NCBI GenBank assembly: GCA_016708725.1
Contig: JADJFE010000001.1
Coordinates: forward strand, 248,001 to 312,000
Length of the DNA stretch: 64,000 nucleotides
Reading direction: 5' to 3'
Source of the DNA: Candidatus Aalborgicola bjergmarkensis
GTDB taxonomy: Bacteria; Pseudomonadota; Gammaproteobacteria; Burkholderiales; Burkholderiaceae_C
Shown here: positions 43,836-52,162 of the stretch, piece by piece
Layout: every line of letters begins with the position of its first letter
Position numbering within the stretch: position 1 is the stretch's first letter
The notes under the pieces: generated by a model
Told to the model about the DNA's origin: nothing
Databases searched by the model: none
Seen by the model: only the letters and a program-made list of their open reading frames with translations
Made by a program: the position numbers and the translations under genes

Positions 43836-44653
43836 ACGAAGTCATCAACGGCCCGGTATACGCCGATGTACCTGCGCCCGTGTTCAAACCAGGTCCGGCG
43901 GGCACACACATCACCATCCGGGGGCTGACCAAATACTTTGCCGGCTGGCCGCTCTACGAAAACTTTGACCTCGACATCCCCAAACACAAGATCGCCTCGG
44001 TGTTCGGGCCCAATGGCTGCGGCAAATCCACCCTGATCAACATGATCGCAGGCTTGATCCCGGTCGATTCCGGCGAGATTTTGTTTGATGGCAAGTCGCT
44101 CAAGGACACCCGCATCGGCTACGTCTTTCAAAATTACCGCGAAGCTATGTTCCCGTGGATGCGCACCATCGACAACATTGCCTATCCGCTCAAGCTCGAA
44201 GGCAAGTCCAAAGCCGAGGTGGACCGGCGCATGGCCGAACTGGTGGCCTCCTTTGACGTGAAGTTTGACCTCAGACGCTACCCTTATGAGCTTTCCGGCG
44301 GCCAGCAGCAAACCGCCTCCATCATGCGCGCGCTGGCGCCCAGGCCCGAAGTGCTGTTTCTGGACGAGCCATTTTCCGCACTGGACTTCGAGATGACGCT
44401 GTTCATCCGCGAAAAGCTGCAAGAGGTATTCTTGCAGACCGGCACCACCATGCTGCTGGTCTCGCACGACCTGGAAGAGGCGGTGTACCTGGCCGACGAA
44501 GTGTTGCTGCTGACCAAGCGCCCGACCAGGGTGGCCGAAATCCTGCATTACGACGACGCCCGGCCCCGCACCCTGGACACCCTGAGCCAACCCAGTTTTG
44601 TACACATGAAAAAACAAAGCCTGGAGATATTCCAGAGAGAGGTGCGCCGATGA
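43832..44653 (+). CDS. ABC transporter ATP-binding protein (NitT/TauT family)
   Basis: A 273-residue ATPase. Walker A FGPNGCGKSTL, Q-loop VFQNYREAMFPW, signature LSGGQQQ, Walker B VLFLDEPFSALD, switch His in LLVSHDLEEAVYLADEVLLL. Start chosen at 43832, coupled to the permease stop; a much longer frame upstream is overlap with the permease in another frame. Energises the transporter formed with the two preceding products. Confidence 0.94.
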   Translation: MNEVINGPVYADVPAPVFKPGPAGTHITIRGLTKYFAGWPLYENFDLDIPKHKIASVFGPNGCGKSTLINMIAGLIPVDSGEILFDGKSLKDTRIGYVFQNYREAMFPWMRTIDNIAYPLKLEGKSKAEVDRRMAELVASFDVKFDLRRYPYELSGGQQQTASIMRALAPRPEVLFLDEPFSALDFEMTLFIREKLQEVFLQTGTTMLLVSHDLEEAVYLADEVLLLTKRPTRVAEILHYDDARPRTLDTLSQPSFVHMKKQSLEIFQREVRR

Positions 44654-44674
44654 CCGGATTTATGGAGATTTAAT

Positions 44675-45058
44675 ATGGAAATCAATCTACCCGAGGTACT
44701 GGCCGAAGTGCAGCATATTTCGGATGTATACGAAAAAGCCCTGGTCAGCAACGACGTGGCCATGCTGAACCTGCTGTTCTGGAACAGCCCGCACACCCTG
44801 CGCTACGGCCTGAACGACCAGCAGTATGGCTTTGATGCCATCTGCGCCTTCCGGGCGGCACAGCCAAAGCAGGGCGTGCAGCGCACGGTACTGCGCACGC
44901 TGATTACCACCTACGGGCGCGACGCCGCCACCGTCAACCTCGAATTTCAGCGCGCAGACAGTGCCTGCACCGGACGCCAGAGCCAGACCTGGATGCGCAC
45001 CGCGCAAGGCTGGCGCATAGTGGCGGCCCATGTGAGCCTGCTCACCACGGGGGAATAA
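44675..45058 (+). CDS. AtzH/HpxZ-like protein (DUF3225)
   Basis: A 127-residue NTF2-like protein: NLPEVLAEVQHISDVYEKAL, FWNSPHTLRYGLNDQQYGFD, AICAFRAAQPKQGVQRTVLR, then RQSQTWMRTAQGWRIVAAHV. This is the DUF3225 family that includes HpxZ (oxalurate catabolism) and AtzH, reported as a decarboxylating amidohydrolase in cyanuric acid breakdown. The usual AtzG/AtzE partners are absent here. It may remove carboxylated intermediates formed in the triuret/biuret route (inference). Confidence 0.8.
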   Translation: MEINLPEVLAEVQHISDVYEKALVSNDVAMLNLLFWNSPHTLRYGLNDQQYGFDAICAFRAAQPKQGVQRTVLRTLITTYGRDAATVNLEFQRADSACTGRQSQTWMRTAQGWRIVAAHVSLLTTGE

Positions 45059-45091
45059 ATGGATAAAACCGGCACACTTATTGCATCCATA

Positions 45092-45103
45092 CTTGGATAC
45101 AAG
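45092..45103 (+). promoter_or_regulatory. Palindrome CTTGGATACAAG before the BMP transporter operon
   Basis: Identical 12-mer to 40152-40163 before atzF, within the 143-bp gap ahead of the BMP binding-protein gene. Perfect CTTG/CAAG half-sites with 4-bp spacer, of the TTG-x4-CAA kind seen for GntR/FCD regulators. Binding by the GntR protein at 51346-52092 is inferred. Confidence 0.5.
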
Positions 45104-45201
45104 ACAACATGCACCAGACTGGCACCATCTTGATGCATGTATTTCAACCGTTTCAACTGTTAACTTTTCTTAACTGCTCTTAACTCCTGGAGAAACTGAC
45201 C

Positions 45202-46320
45202 ATGGGCAACAACCATCTGAATCGCCGCGATACCCTGAAATCACTGGCTGCGCTGGGTGCGTCCGGCACCCTGGGGGCCTGGAGCACCCTGGCGTCGGCC
45301 CAGAAGCCATTGACCGTGGGCATCATTTATGTCGGAGCGCGGGACGACTACGGCTACAACCAGGCCCAGGCCCAGGCCGCCGCCGAAATCAAGAAGATGC
45401 CGGGTGTGAAAGTGGTGGAAGAAGAAAACGTCCCCGAGACCTCGGCTGTACAAAAAACCATGACCGGCATGATCGTCCAGGACGGTGCGACCCTGGTAAT
45501 ACCCACTTCCTTCGGCTACTTTGATCCGCACATTCTGGCCGTGGCACCCAAATACCCGGATGTGCGTTTTGCCCACTGTGGCGGGTTGTGGAGCGAAGGC
45601 AAGCATCCCAAAAACGTGGGCAGTTTCTTTGGCTACATCGACGAGTGCCAGTACCTCAACGGCGTGCTGGCTGGCCACATGAGCAAGAGCGGCAAGATCG
45701 GCTTTGTGGCTGCCAAACCGATTCCGCAGGTGCTGCGCAACATCAATGCCTTTCTCCTGGGTGCGCGTTCGGTCAAACCCGGCATCACTTGCCATGTGAT
45801 TTTCACGGGCGAGTGGTCCATGGCCATCAAGGAAGCCGAAGCCACCAACAGCCTGGCCGACCAGGGCGTGGATGTGTTCACCATGCACGTGGACGGCCCC
45901 AAGGTGGTGGTGGAAACTGCCGCCAAGCGCGGCAAGATGGTCTGCGGCTACCACGCAAGCCAGGCCAAACTCGCACCACAAGCGTACCTGGGCGGCGCCG
46001 AGTGGAACTGGACCACGGCCTACAAGACCATGATTGAAGCCGCACAGGCTGGCAAACCACACCCCAACTTCATCCGTGGCGGCCTCAAGGAGGGTTACGT
46101 GAAGACGTCTGCCTACGGCCCGGCAGTGACGGAGGCCGCCCGGAAAAATGCCGATGACATCAAGGCCCGGATGGTGGCGGGCAGCTTCGACGTTTTCAAG
46201 GGTCCGGTCAAGGACAACAAGGGCCAGGTCGTGATCGCCGCTGGCAAGACGCTCAAGCAAAGAGACCTGGAGCTGGAAAGCATGAACTACCTGGTCGAAG
46301 GCGTCATCGGCTCCATCTGA
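45202..46320 (+). CDS. BMP-family ABC transporter substrate-binding protein
   Basis: A 372-residue periplasmic protein. Signal region NHLNRRDTLKSLAALGASGT to TLASA, Tat-like. The BMP/PnrA fold is seen in LTVGIIYVGARDDYGYNQAQ, GATLVIPTSFGYFDPHILAV, ARDVRFAHCGG-like AHCGGLWSEG, SGKIGFVAAKPIPQVLRNIN and DVFTMHVDGPKVVVETAAKR. The family binds nucleosides and related ring or urea compounds. A GGAGA ribosome binding site precedes the ATG. Starts an operon of transporter, two hydrolases and a regulator. Confidence 0.93.
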   Translation: MGNNHLNRRDTLKSLAALGASGTLGAWSTLASAQKPLTVGIIYVGARDDYGYNQAQAQAAAEIKKMPGVKVVEEENVPETSAVQKTMTGMIVQDGATLVIPTSFGYFDPHILAVAPKYPDVRFAHCGGLWSEGKHPKNVGSFFGYIDECQYLNGVLAGHMSKSGKIGFVAAKPIPQVLRNINAFLLGARSVKPGITCHVIFTGEWSMAIKEAEATNSLADQGVDVFTMHVDGPKVVVETAAKRGKMVCGYHASQAKLAPQAYLGGAEWNWTTAYKTMIEAAQAGKPHPNFIRGGLKEGYVKTSAYGPAVTEAARKNADDIKARMVAGSFDVFKGPVKDNKGQVVIAAGKTLKQRDLELESMNYLVEGVIGSI

Positions 46321-46346
46321 TTCGTTGATCCATTTGATCCCCTGCC

Positions 46347-47387
46347 ATGCGCGACACCCTCTACGACATCGGACTTCCCATGCTGGCCCTGGCGGCAGCC
46401 TTGGGGGTGTTTGGCGTATTCGTCAGTTTTGCGGGTGTCAACCCGGTGGATGTGTGGCTCATCTTGTTCAAGGGGGCGTTTGGCGACTGGTTTTCGTGGC
46501 AAAACACGCTGCAACGCGCCGCGCCGCTGATGCTCACCGCCTTGTGCGTGGCCGTGCCTGCGCGCGCGGGGCTGGTGGTCATTGGCGCAGAGGGTGCGCT
46601 GGTGCTGGGTGGGCTGGTTTATGCCGCAGCGGCACACGCGCTGGCCGTACCCGAAGGCGTGGCGGGCATTGCCACCTTGTGCCTCCTGGGCGCGCTGGCG
46701 GGCGCGCTGTGGGTGGCGCTGGCGGGCTGGCTGCGGCAGTACCGGGGCATCAACGAGACCATCAGCAGCTTGCTGCTGGCCTATATTGCCATCGGGCTAT
46801 TCAAGCACCTGGTGGAAGGCCCGCTGCGCGACCCGGCCAGCCTGAACAAGCCCTCGACGCATACGCTGGCAGAGGGCTTGCGCATTAGCGGCATCGGTGG
46901 CAGCGACGTGCATTGGGGTCTGGTCCTGGGTCTGCTGGCCTGCATCGGCCTGTGGGCCTGGCTGCGCTGGAGCGCTTCGGGCTTTGCCGTGCGCGTGGTG
47001 GGCGGCAACCCGCGCACGGCCCAGCTGATGGGATTACCCGCCGCGCGCCTCATCCTGGTGGCCTGCGCGCTGGGCGGTGCCTGCGCGGGGCTGGCGGGCG
47101 CTGTGGAGGTGGCCGCCGTACACACCAACGCCAATGTGTCCCTGATTGCCTTTTACGGCTACACCGGGATTCTGGTCTCGTTCATGGCCCGCCACAACCC
47201 GCTGGCCATCATCGCGGTGGCCATCCTGTTTGGCGGTTTCGGCGCTGCAGGCAGCCTGTTGCAGCGCAGACTGGGCCTGCCCGACGCATCGGTGCTGGTG
47301 TTGCAGGGCATCGCCTTTGTGCTGATTCTGGCCAGCGAGGCCCTGCGCGATGTGAACTGGCGTGTTCGTTCAAGGAGAACAGCATGA
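46347..47387 (+). CDS. BMP-type ABC transporter permease 1
   Basis: A 346-residue permease with 9-10 membrane helices of the branched-chain/nucleoside type: VPARAGLVVIGAEGALVLGG, YRGINETISSLLLAYIAIGL, ASGFAVRVVGGNPRTAQLMG, AFYGYTGILVSFMARHNPLA. Resembles the YufP-like subunit of nucleoside transporters. Stop overlaps the next permease start (ATGA). Confidence 0.93.
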   Translation: MRDTLYDIGLPMLALAAALGVFGVFVSFAGVNPVDVWLILFKGAFGDWFSWQNTLQRAAPLMLTALCVAVPARAGLVVIGAEGALVLGGLVYAAAAHALAVPEGVAGIATLCLLGALAGALWVALAGWLRQYRGINETISSLLLAYIAIGLFKHLVEGPLRDPASLNKPSTHTLAEGLRISGIGGSDVHWGLVLGLLACIGLWAWLRWSASGFAVRVVGGNPRTAQLMGLPAARLILVACALGGACAGLAGAVEVAAVHTNANVSLIAFYGYTGILVSFMARHNPLAIIAVAILFGGFGAAGSLLQRRLGLPDASVLVLQGIAFVLILASEALRDVNWRVRSRRTA

Positions 47388-48313
47388 CACCCGATCAATG
47401 GCTTGCCTTGTTCGCCGGACTTGTGGGCGGTGCCCTGCGGGTGGGCACACCTTTTTTGTTTGTCAGCCTGGGCGAGTGTCTGACCGAAAAGTCAGGCCGC
47501 ATCAATCTGGGGCTCGAAGGTGTGCTGGTATTTTCGGCCATGGTGGCATTTGGCTGCGCCTACCTCAGCGGCAATGCCTGGCTGGGTGTGTTGTGTGCCG
47601 CCCTGGCGGGTGGCCTGCTGGCCTGCGTACACGGATTGCTGTGCTCGCTGCCCCGCGTCAACGACATTGCCACCGGCATTGCCCTGATGCTGCTGGGCAC
47701 CGGGTTGGCGTTTTACCTGGGCAAGCCGCTCATCCAGCCACAGGCGCCGCAAATCGTCCCCCTCGAACTGGGTTTGTGGAGTGATTCACCGGCCATTCGC
47801 TCGGCGCTGCAGGTCAATGCGCTGCTGCCCGTCGGGCTGGTGCTGGCAGGGCTGATGGCATGGGCCTTCAAACACACCCGCTACGGCCTGCTGGTGCGCA
47901 TGGCGGGCGACTCGGCCCATGCGGCGCGCGCACTGGGTTATCCGGTGGCAGGTACGCGCGTGCTGGCCACCACGCTGGGTGGCATGGTTGCCGGCCTGGG
48001 CGGTGCTTCGCTGACCCTGTTCTACCCTGGCAGCTGGAACGAGGGTATTTCCAGCGGGCAGGGTCTGATTGCCGTGGCCCTGGTCATCTTTGCGCGCTGG
48101 AGTCCTTTGCGCTGCATCGGCGCAGCCGCCCTGTTTGGTGGGGCCGGGGCCATTGGTCCGGCCTTGCAATCCGCCGGCATTGGCTGGGGCTACCACCTGT
48201 TCAACACCGTGCCGTACGCCCTCACGCTGCTCATTCTGGTGCTCACCTGCAAACCCGGTACGGTGGCACGGGGAAGTCCGGGCGAACTGGCGTCTACCGC
48301 ATCGACCCATTGA
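47384..48313 (+). CDS. BMP-type ABC transporter permease 2
   Basis: A 309-residue permease (YufQ-like). TPFLFVSLGECLTEKSGRIN, then LGLEGVLVFSAMVAFGCAYL, CSLPRVNDIATGIALMLLGT, VRMAGDSAHAARALGYPVAG, SSGQGLIAVALVIFARWSPL. Start at 47384, coupled to permease 1; the longer frame upstream is shadow reading through permease 1. Confidence 0.93.
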   Translation: MTPDQWLALFAGLVGGALRVGTPFLFVSLGECLTEKSGRINLGLEGVLVFSAMVAFGCAYLSGNAWLGVLCAALAGGLLACVHGLLCSLPRVNDIATGIALMLLGTGLAFYLGKPLIQPQAPQIVPLELGLWSDSPAIRSALQVNALLPVGLVLAGLMAWAFKHTRYGLLVRMAGDSAHAARALGYPVAGTRVLATTLGGMVAGLGGASLTLFYPGSWNEGISSGQGLIAVALVIFARWSPLRCIGAAALFGGAGAIGPALQSAGIGWGYHLFNTVPYALTLLILVLTCKPGTVARGSPGELASTASTH

Positions 48314-48324
48314 AGGAAAAATAC

Positions 48325-49017
48325 ATGCTGCGCACCATCACTGCCGACCCCTATGCCTGGCCCTACAACGGCGAGCTGCGCCCCGACAACACCGCGCTGC
48401 TGGTCATCGACATGCAGACCGACTTTTGTGGCGTGGGCGGCTATGTGGACAAAATGGGCTACGACATCACGCTCACGCGCGCACCCATCGAGCCGCTCAA
48501 GGTGCTGATGGCCGCGCTGCGCCAGGCGGGTTACGCCGTGATGCACACCCGCGAAGGCCACCGCCCCGACTTGTCCGACCTGCCAGCCAACAAGCGCTGG
48601 CGCTCGCGCCAGATCGGCACCAATGGCGTGGGCATCGGCGATCAGGGTCCGTGCGGGCGCATCCTGGTGCGCGGCGAACCGGGCTGGGAGATCATCCCCG
48701 AGCTGGCTCCCCTGCCCGGCGAGGTGGTGGTTGACAAACCCGGCAAGGGCTCGTTTTACGCTACCGATCTGGAGCTGCTGCTGCGCACCCGTGGCATCAG
48801 CAACCTGCTGCTGGCCGGCATTACCACCGACGTGTGCGTACACACGACCATGCGCGATGCCAATGACCGTGGCTTTGAATGCCTGCTGCTGTCGGACTGC
48901 ACCGCCGCCACCGACCACGGCAACCACCTTGCCGCGCTGAAAATGGTCACCATGCAAGGCGGCGTATTTGGCGCGCACGCACCCTCAAGCGCCGTGCTGC
49001 AAGCCCTGGCAACCTGA
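48325..49017 (+). CDS. biuH: Biuret hydrolase (BiuH-like cysteine hydrolase)
   Basis: A 230-residue isochorismatase-fold hydrolase. Triad Asp29 (ALLVIDMQTDF), Lys138 (VVDKPGKGSF) and Cys171 (GITTDVCVHTTMRDANDRG) is intact with cis-peptide-type ITT before it. Family-specific segments ADPYAWPYNGELRPDNTALL, HTREGHRPDLSDLPANKRWR and GPCGRILVRGEPGWEIIPEL are those I associate with biuret amidohydrolases, which turn biuret into allophanate and ammonia. Allophanate is then the substrate of the atzF product encoded upstream. Ribosome binding site GAAGGAA precedes ATG 48325. Confidence 0.82.
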   Translation: MLRTITADPYAWPYNGELRPDNTALLVIDMQTDFCGVGGYVDKMGYDITLTRAPIEPLKVLMAALRQAGYAVMHTREGHRPDLSDLPANKRWRSRQIGTNGVGIGDQGPCGRILVRGEPGWEIIPELAPLPGEVVVDKPGKGSFYATDLELLLRTRGISNLLLAGITTDVCVHTTMRDANDRGFECLLLSDCTAATDHGNHLAALKMVTMQGGVFGAHAPSSAVLQALAT

Positions 49018-49052
49018 TACCAAGACGAGGACGAGAGGACGAGTACCATCCC

Positions 49053-50675
49053 ATGCGCCAGACGCCAAGCATCCCCCCACACAAACCTGCCACCGGCGCG
49101 CTGGCTTTGCAGACCTACCAGCTCACCAAGCGCTTTGGCAGCTTTACGGCCCTGGATGGCGTGGATATGCGCGTCGAGCCGGGTACAGTGCATGCCCTGC
49201 TGGGGGAAAACGGCGCTGGCAAAAGCACGCTGGTCAAATGTGTGGCGGGCTTTCAGCGTGCCGAAGAGGGCAGCATTCTGATTGATGGCCGCGAGCACGA
49301 CATAGCCAACCCGGTGGCCGCACGTGCGCTGGGTATCGGCATGGTGTACCAGCACTTCACCCTGGCACCGGGCATGAGCGTGGCGGAAAACCTGCTGCTG
49401 GCCGCCGACCACGTACCCCACATCATCGACTGGAAGACCAGGCGCGCCGAGCTGGCCGCATTTCTGGCCACCACACCGTTTAGCCTGGACCTGGACGCCT
49501 GCCCCATGGAGCTGGCCGCCGGAGAAAAGCAAAAGCTTGAACTGCTCAAGCAGCTGTACCTCCAGCCACGCCTGCTGATACTCGATGAACCCACTTCGGT
49601 GCTGACGCCGCAAGAGGCCGACGAGGTGCTGGGCCATGTGCGGGCGTTTGCGCGCAGCGGGCAATGCACCGTGCTCATCATCACGCACAAGTTCCGCGAA
49701 GTGATGGCCTACGCCGACGCAGTGACCGTGCTGCGCCGTGGCAAAGCCGTACACCACAGCCGCGTGGCCGACACCAACCCCGCACTCCTGGCCAAGGCCA
49801 TGATGGGTGAAGCCGAAAATCCAGATAAAAATATGCCATTTGAGCATGCAGAGCATATGGGACAAGCGGGTACAGCTATTAATCATATAGCAGTCAGCAA
49901 TACGCTTGCCCTGCAGCTGGACGGCCTGAGCGCGCTGGGTGACCGTGGCACGCTGGCCGTGCACGGCGTGCATCTGGCGGTGCGCAGCGGTGAAATACTG
50001 GGTGTGGCCGGTGTGTCGGGCAACGGGCAGCGCGAGCTGGTCGAGGCTCTGGTGGGCCAGCGTCCCCGCTCAAACGGCCAGGTGCGGGTGATGGGCGAAG
50101 CCTACAACGCCACCCGCGCAGAAAACCGTCGCCTCAAGGTGCGCAGCCTGCCCGAAGAACCCTTGCACAACGCCTGCGTGGCCACACTGGGCGTGGCTGA
50201 GAACATGGCCCTGCGCGACTTTGACCAGGCGCCGCTGTGCCGCCAGGGTGTGCTGCGCTTTGCCGAATGGCGCGCACGCGCGCGCCGCTGGATTGCCGAG
50301 TACGGCATCAAGACCCGCAGCGAAAACACGCCCATAGGCAGCCTCTCCGGGGGCAATGTGCAGCGTGCGGTGCTGGCCCGCGAGCTGGCGGGCGACATCA
50401 ATGTGCTCATAGCGGCCAATCCGGTGTTCGGCCTGGATTTTGCCGCCGTGCGCGAAATCCACACCCGGCTGCGCCAGGTGCGCGACAAAGGAGCCGGTGT
50501 GCTGCTCATCAGCGAAGACCTGGACGAACTGCTGGAGCTATCGGACCGCATCGTGGTGATGAGCGAAGGGCGCATCGTGTTTGAAACCCCCACCGCCCAG
50601 GCTGACCGCAAGCTGCTGGGCGCCCACATGGGTGGCGGCACGCACACATCCGATGCGAACAGGGCCAGCGCATGA
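49053..50675 (+). CDS. BMP-type ABC transporter ATP-binding protein (two NBDs)
   Basis: A 540-residue ATPase (YufO-like) with two NBDs. NBD1: Walker A LLGENGAGKSTL, Q-loop VYQHFTLAPG, degenerate signature LAAGEKQKLEL, Walker B LLILDEPTSVLTPQ. NBD2: GVSGNGQRELV, signature LSGGNVQRAV, VLIAANPVFGLDF. As in this family the second site lacks the normal Walker A Lys. The inter-domain linker at about residues 253-283 contains an in-frame copy of the dispersed short repeat. Start ATG 49053; the frame upstream overlaps biuH. Confidence 0.92.
   Translation: MRQTPSIPPHKPATGALALQTYQLTKRFGSFTALDGVDMRVEPGTVHALLGENGAGKSTLVKCVAGFQRAEEGSILIDGREHDIANPVAARALGIGMVYQHFTLAPGMSVAENLLLAADHVPHIIDWKTRRAELAAFLATTPFSLDLDACPMELAAGEKQKLELLKQLYLQPRLLILDEPTSVLTPQEADEVLGHVRAFARSGQCTVLIITHKFREVMAYADAVTVLRRGKAVHHSRVADTNPALLAKAMMGEAENPDKNMPFEHAEHMGQAGTAINHIAVSNTLALQLDGLSALGDRGTLAVHGVHLAVRSGEILGVAGVSGNGQRELVEALVGQRPRSNGQVRVMGEAYNATRAENRRLKVRSLPEEPLHNACVATLGVAENMALRDFDQAPLCRQGVLRFAEWRARARRWIAEYGIKTRSENTPIGSLSGGNVQRAVLARELAGDINVLIAANPVFGLDFAAVREIHTRLRQVRDKGAGVLLISEDLDELLELSDRIVVMSEGRIVFETPTAQADRKLLGAHMGGGTHTSDANRASA
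49812..49905 (-). repeat. Dispersed short repeat inserted in frame in the ATPase gene
   Basis: Read on the minus strand it contains AATAGCTGTACCCGC, identical to 35673-35687, with an extended AT-rich flank (GCTATATGATTAATAGCT). On the plus strand it codes for the linker segment NPDKNMPFEHAEHMGQAGTA, which is unlike the flanking ABC domains in composition. No stop or frameshift is introduced. Confidence 0.65.
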
Positions 50676-51334
50676 AGACCATTGCTGCACAACCGTTCAC
50701 GTTTTCGTTTGCGGTGGCCAGCACGGCGCTGCTCATCATCGACATGCAGCGCGACTTCATCGAGCCCGGAGGCTTTGGTGCCACGCTGGGCAACGATGTG
50801 TCGCTGCTGTCTGCCATCGTGCCGACCTGCCAGACGGTGCTTGGCGCCTGGCGCAGGGCCGGTGGGTTGGTGGTACACACCCGCGAATCCCACCGCACCG
50901 ACCTGTCTGACTGCCCGCCTTCCAAACGCAACCGGGGCGCACCCACACTGCGCATCGGCGATGTGGGTCCGATGGGCCGCATCCTGGTGGCCGGGGAGCC
51001 AGGCAACCAGATCATTGCCGAACTGGCACCCGTAGCCGGTGAAATCGTGCTGGATAAACCTGGCAAGGGCGCTTTTTACGCGACAAATCTGCACAACCTG
51101 CTGCAAGCGCGCGGCATCACCCATTTGCTATTCATGGGCGTCACCACGGAGGTGTGCGTACAAACCAGCATGCGCGAGGCCAACGACCGGGGCTATGACA
51201 GCCTGCTGCTCACCGACTGCACCGAGAGCTACTTTCCACATTTCAAGGCCGCCACGGTCGAAATGCTGCATGCCCAGGGCGGAATTGTCGGGTGGACGGC
51301 ACCCAGCGCCGCATTGCTGGATGTACTGGGTTAG
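50672..51334 (+). CDS. Cysteine hydrolase paralog, candidate triuret hydrolase (TrtA-like)
   Basis: A 220-residue isochorismatase-fold enzyme, paralog of the BiuH-like protein. Triad Asp24 (ALLIIDMQRDF), Lys129 (VLDKPGKGAF), Cys162 (GVTTEVCVQTSMREANDRG). It shares HTRESHRTDLSDCPPSKRNR and GPMGRILVAGEPGNQIIAEL with BiuH but differs at many pocket positions (IEPGGFG for CGVGGYV; ESYFPHF for AATDHGN). Triuret hydrolase pathways combine such a paralog with BiuH and AtzF, so TrtA is the best guess. A second biuret or related amide hydrolase is the alternative. Coupled to the ATPase gene by ATGA. Confidence 0.6.
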   Translation: MKTIAAQPFTFSFAVASTALLIIDMQRDFIEPGGFGATLGNDVSLLSAIVPTCQTVLGAWRRAGGLVVHTRESHRTDLSDCPPSKRNRGAPTLRIGDVGPMGRILVAGEPGNQIIAELAPVAGEIVLDKPGKGAFYATNLHNLLQARGITHLLFMGVTTEVCVQTSMREANDRGYDSLLLTDCTESYFPHFKAATVEMLHAQGGIVGWTAPSAALLDVLG

Positions 51335-51345
51335 AGTTCGGGCCT

Positions 51346-52092
51346 ATGCACACCACGCCACGCCCACCAAACACACCGCCCACGCCGTCCACACCGCCTG
51401 CCAAACACCGCCTGCGTTCCGACGAGGTGTACGCGCAGCTCAAGCGCGATGTTGCCCAGTTCGCCCTGGTGCCTGGCGACCGTTTTACCGAAAACGAAAT
51501 TTGTGACCGCCTGGGCGTGTCGCGCACCCCGGTGCGCCAGGCTTTGGTGCGCTTGCAGCAGGAAGGGTATGTCGAGGTGCTGTTTCGCAGCGGCTGGCGC
51601 GTGCTGCCGTTTGATTTTGCCAGGTTTGAACAGTTGTACGACCTGCGCATGGTGCTGGAGACCACCGCTGCCCACCGTTTGTGCGATGAAGGCGTGCGCA
51701 GCCCCAATCCCATCCACTACGCGGCGCTCGATGATTTGATGGGGCTGTGGCTGGTGCCCGTGGAGCAAAGGAGCACCGACACCGCCCAGGTCAGCCAATG
51801 GGACGAAGTGTTTCATTGCACGCTGGTGGAGGCGGCTGGCAACCCCGAAATGGCCCGCGTACACCGCGACGTGACGGAGCGCATCCGCATCATCCGGCGC
51901 CTGGACTTTACCAGACAGGCCCGCATCGACGCCACCTACGAAGAGCACGGCAAGATACTCAACGCCATCCGCGCCAGACGTGGCGATCAGGCTGCGATGC
52001 TGCTGCGCGCCCACATCGAAACCAGCCAGGCCGAGGTGCGCAAGATCACCCTGCACCAGGTGCATATGGCGCGCAAGGGGGCGGTGGGTTAG
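51346..52092 (+). CDS. GntR-family regulator, FCD (FadR-like) type
   Basis: A 248-residue regulator. N-terminal winged helix at residues 20-90 (LRSDEVYAQLKRDVAQFALV, then ICDRLGVSRTPVRQALVRLQ) and an all-helical FCD effector domain (FARFEQLYDLRMVLETTAAH, WDEVFHCTLVEAAGNPEMAR, HGKILNAIRARRGDQAAMLL). A Pro/Thr-rich N-terminus of about 20 residues precedes. Last gene of the locus, 11 bp after the TrtA-like gene, so it is likely its local repressor or activator. Candidate sites are the two CTTGGATACAAG palindromes. Confidence 0.9.
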   Translation: MHTTPRPPNTPPTPSTPPAKHRLRSDEVYAQLKRDVAQFALVPGDRFTENEICDRLGVSRTPVRQALVRLQQEGYVEVLFRSGWRVLPFDFARFEQLYDLRMVLETTAAHRLCDEGVRSPNPIHYAALDDLMGLWLVPVEQRSTDTAQVSQWDEVFHCTLVEAAGNPEMARVHRDVTERIRIIRRLDFTRQARIDATYEEHGKILNAIRARRGDQAAMLLRAHIETSQAEVRKITLHQVHMARKGAVG

Positions 52093-52162
52093 CTCCTGTA
52101 GCTGGGAATGCGGTTATTTCCAGTGGCAGGAGTAAACTTGCGCAAGAGAACAGGAGGTTTTT

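Noticed and set aside
46913..47383. Upstream extension of the second BMP permease frame
   Set aside because: The extension reads through permease 1 in another frame; the coupled ATG at 47384 with family N-terminus is the real start.
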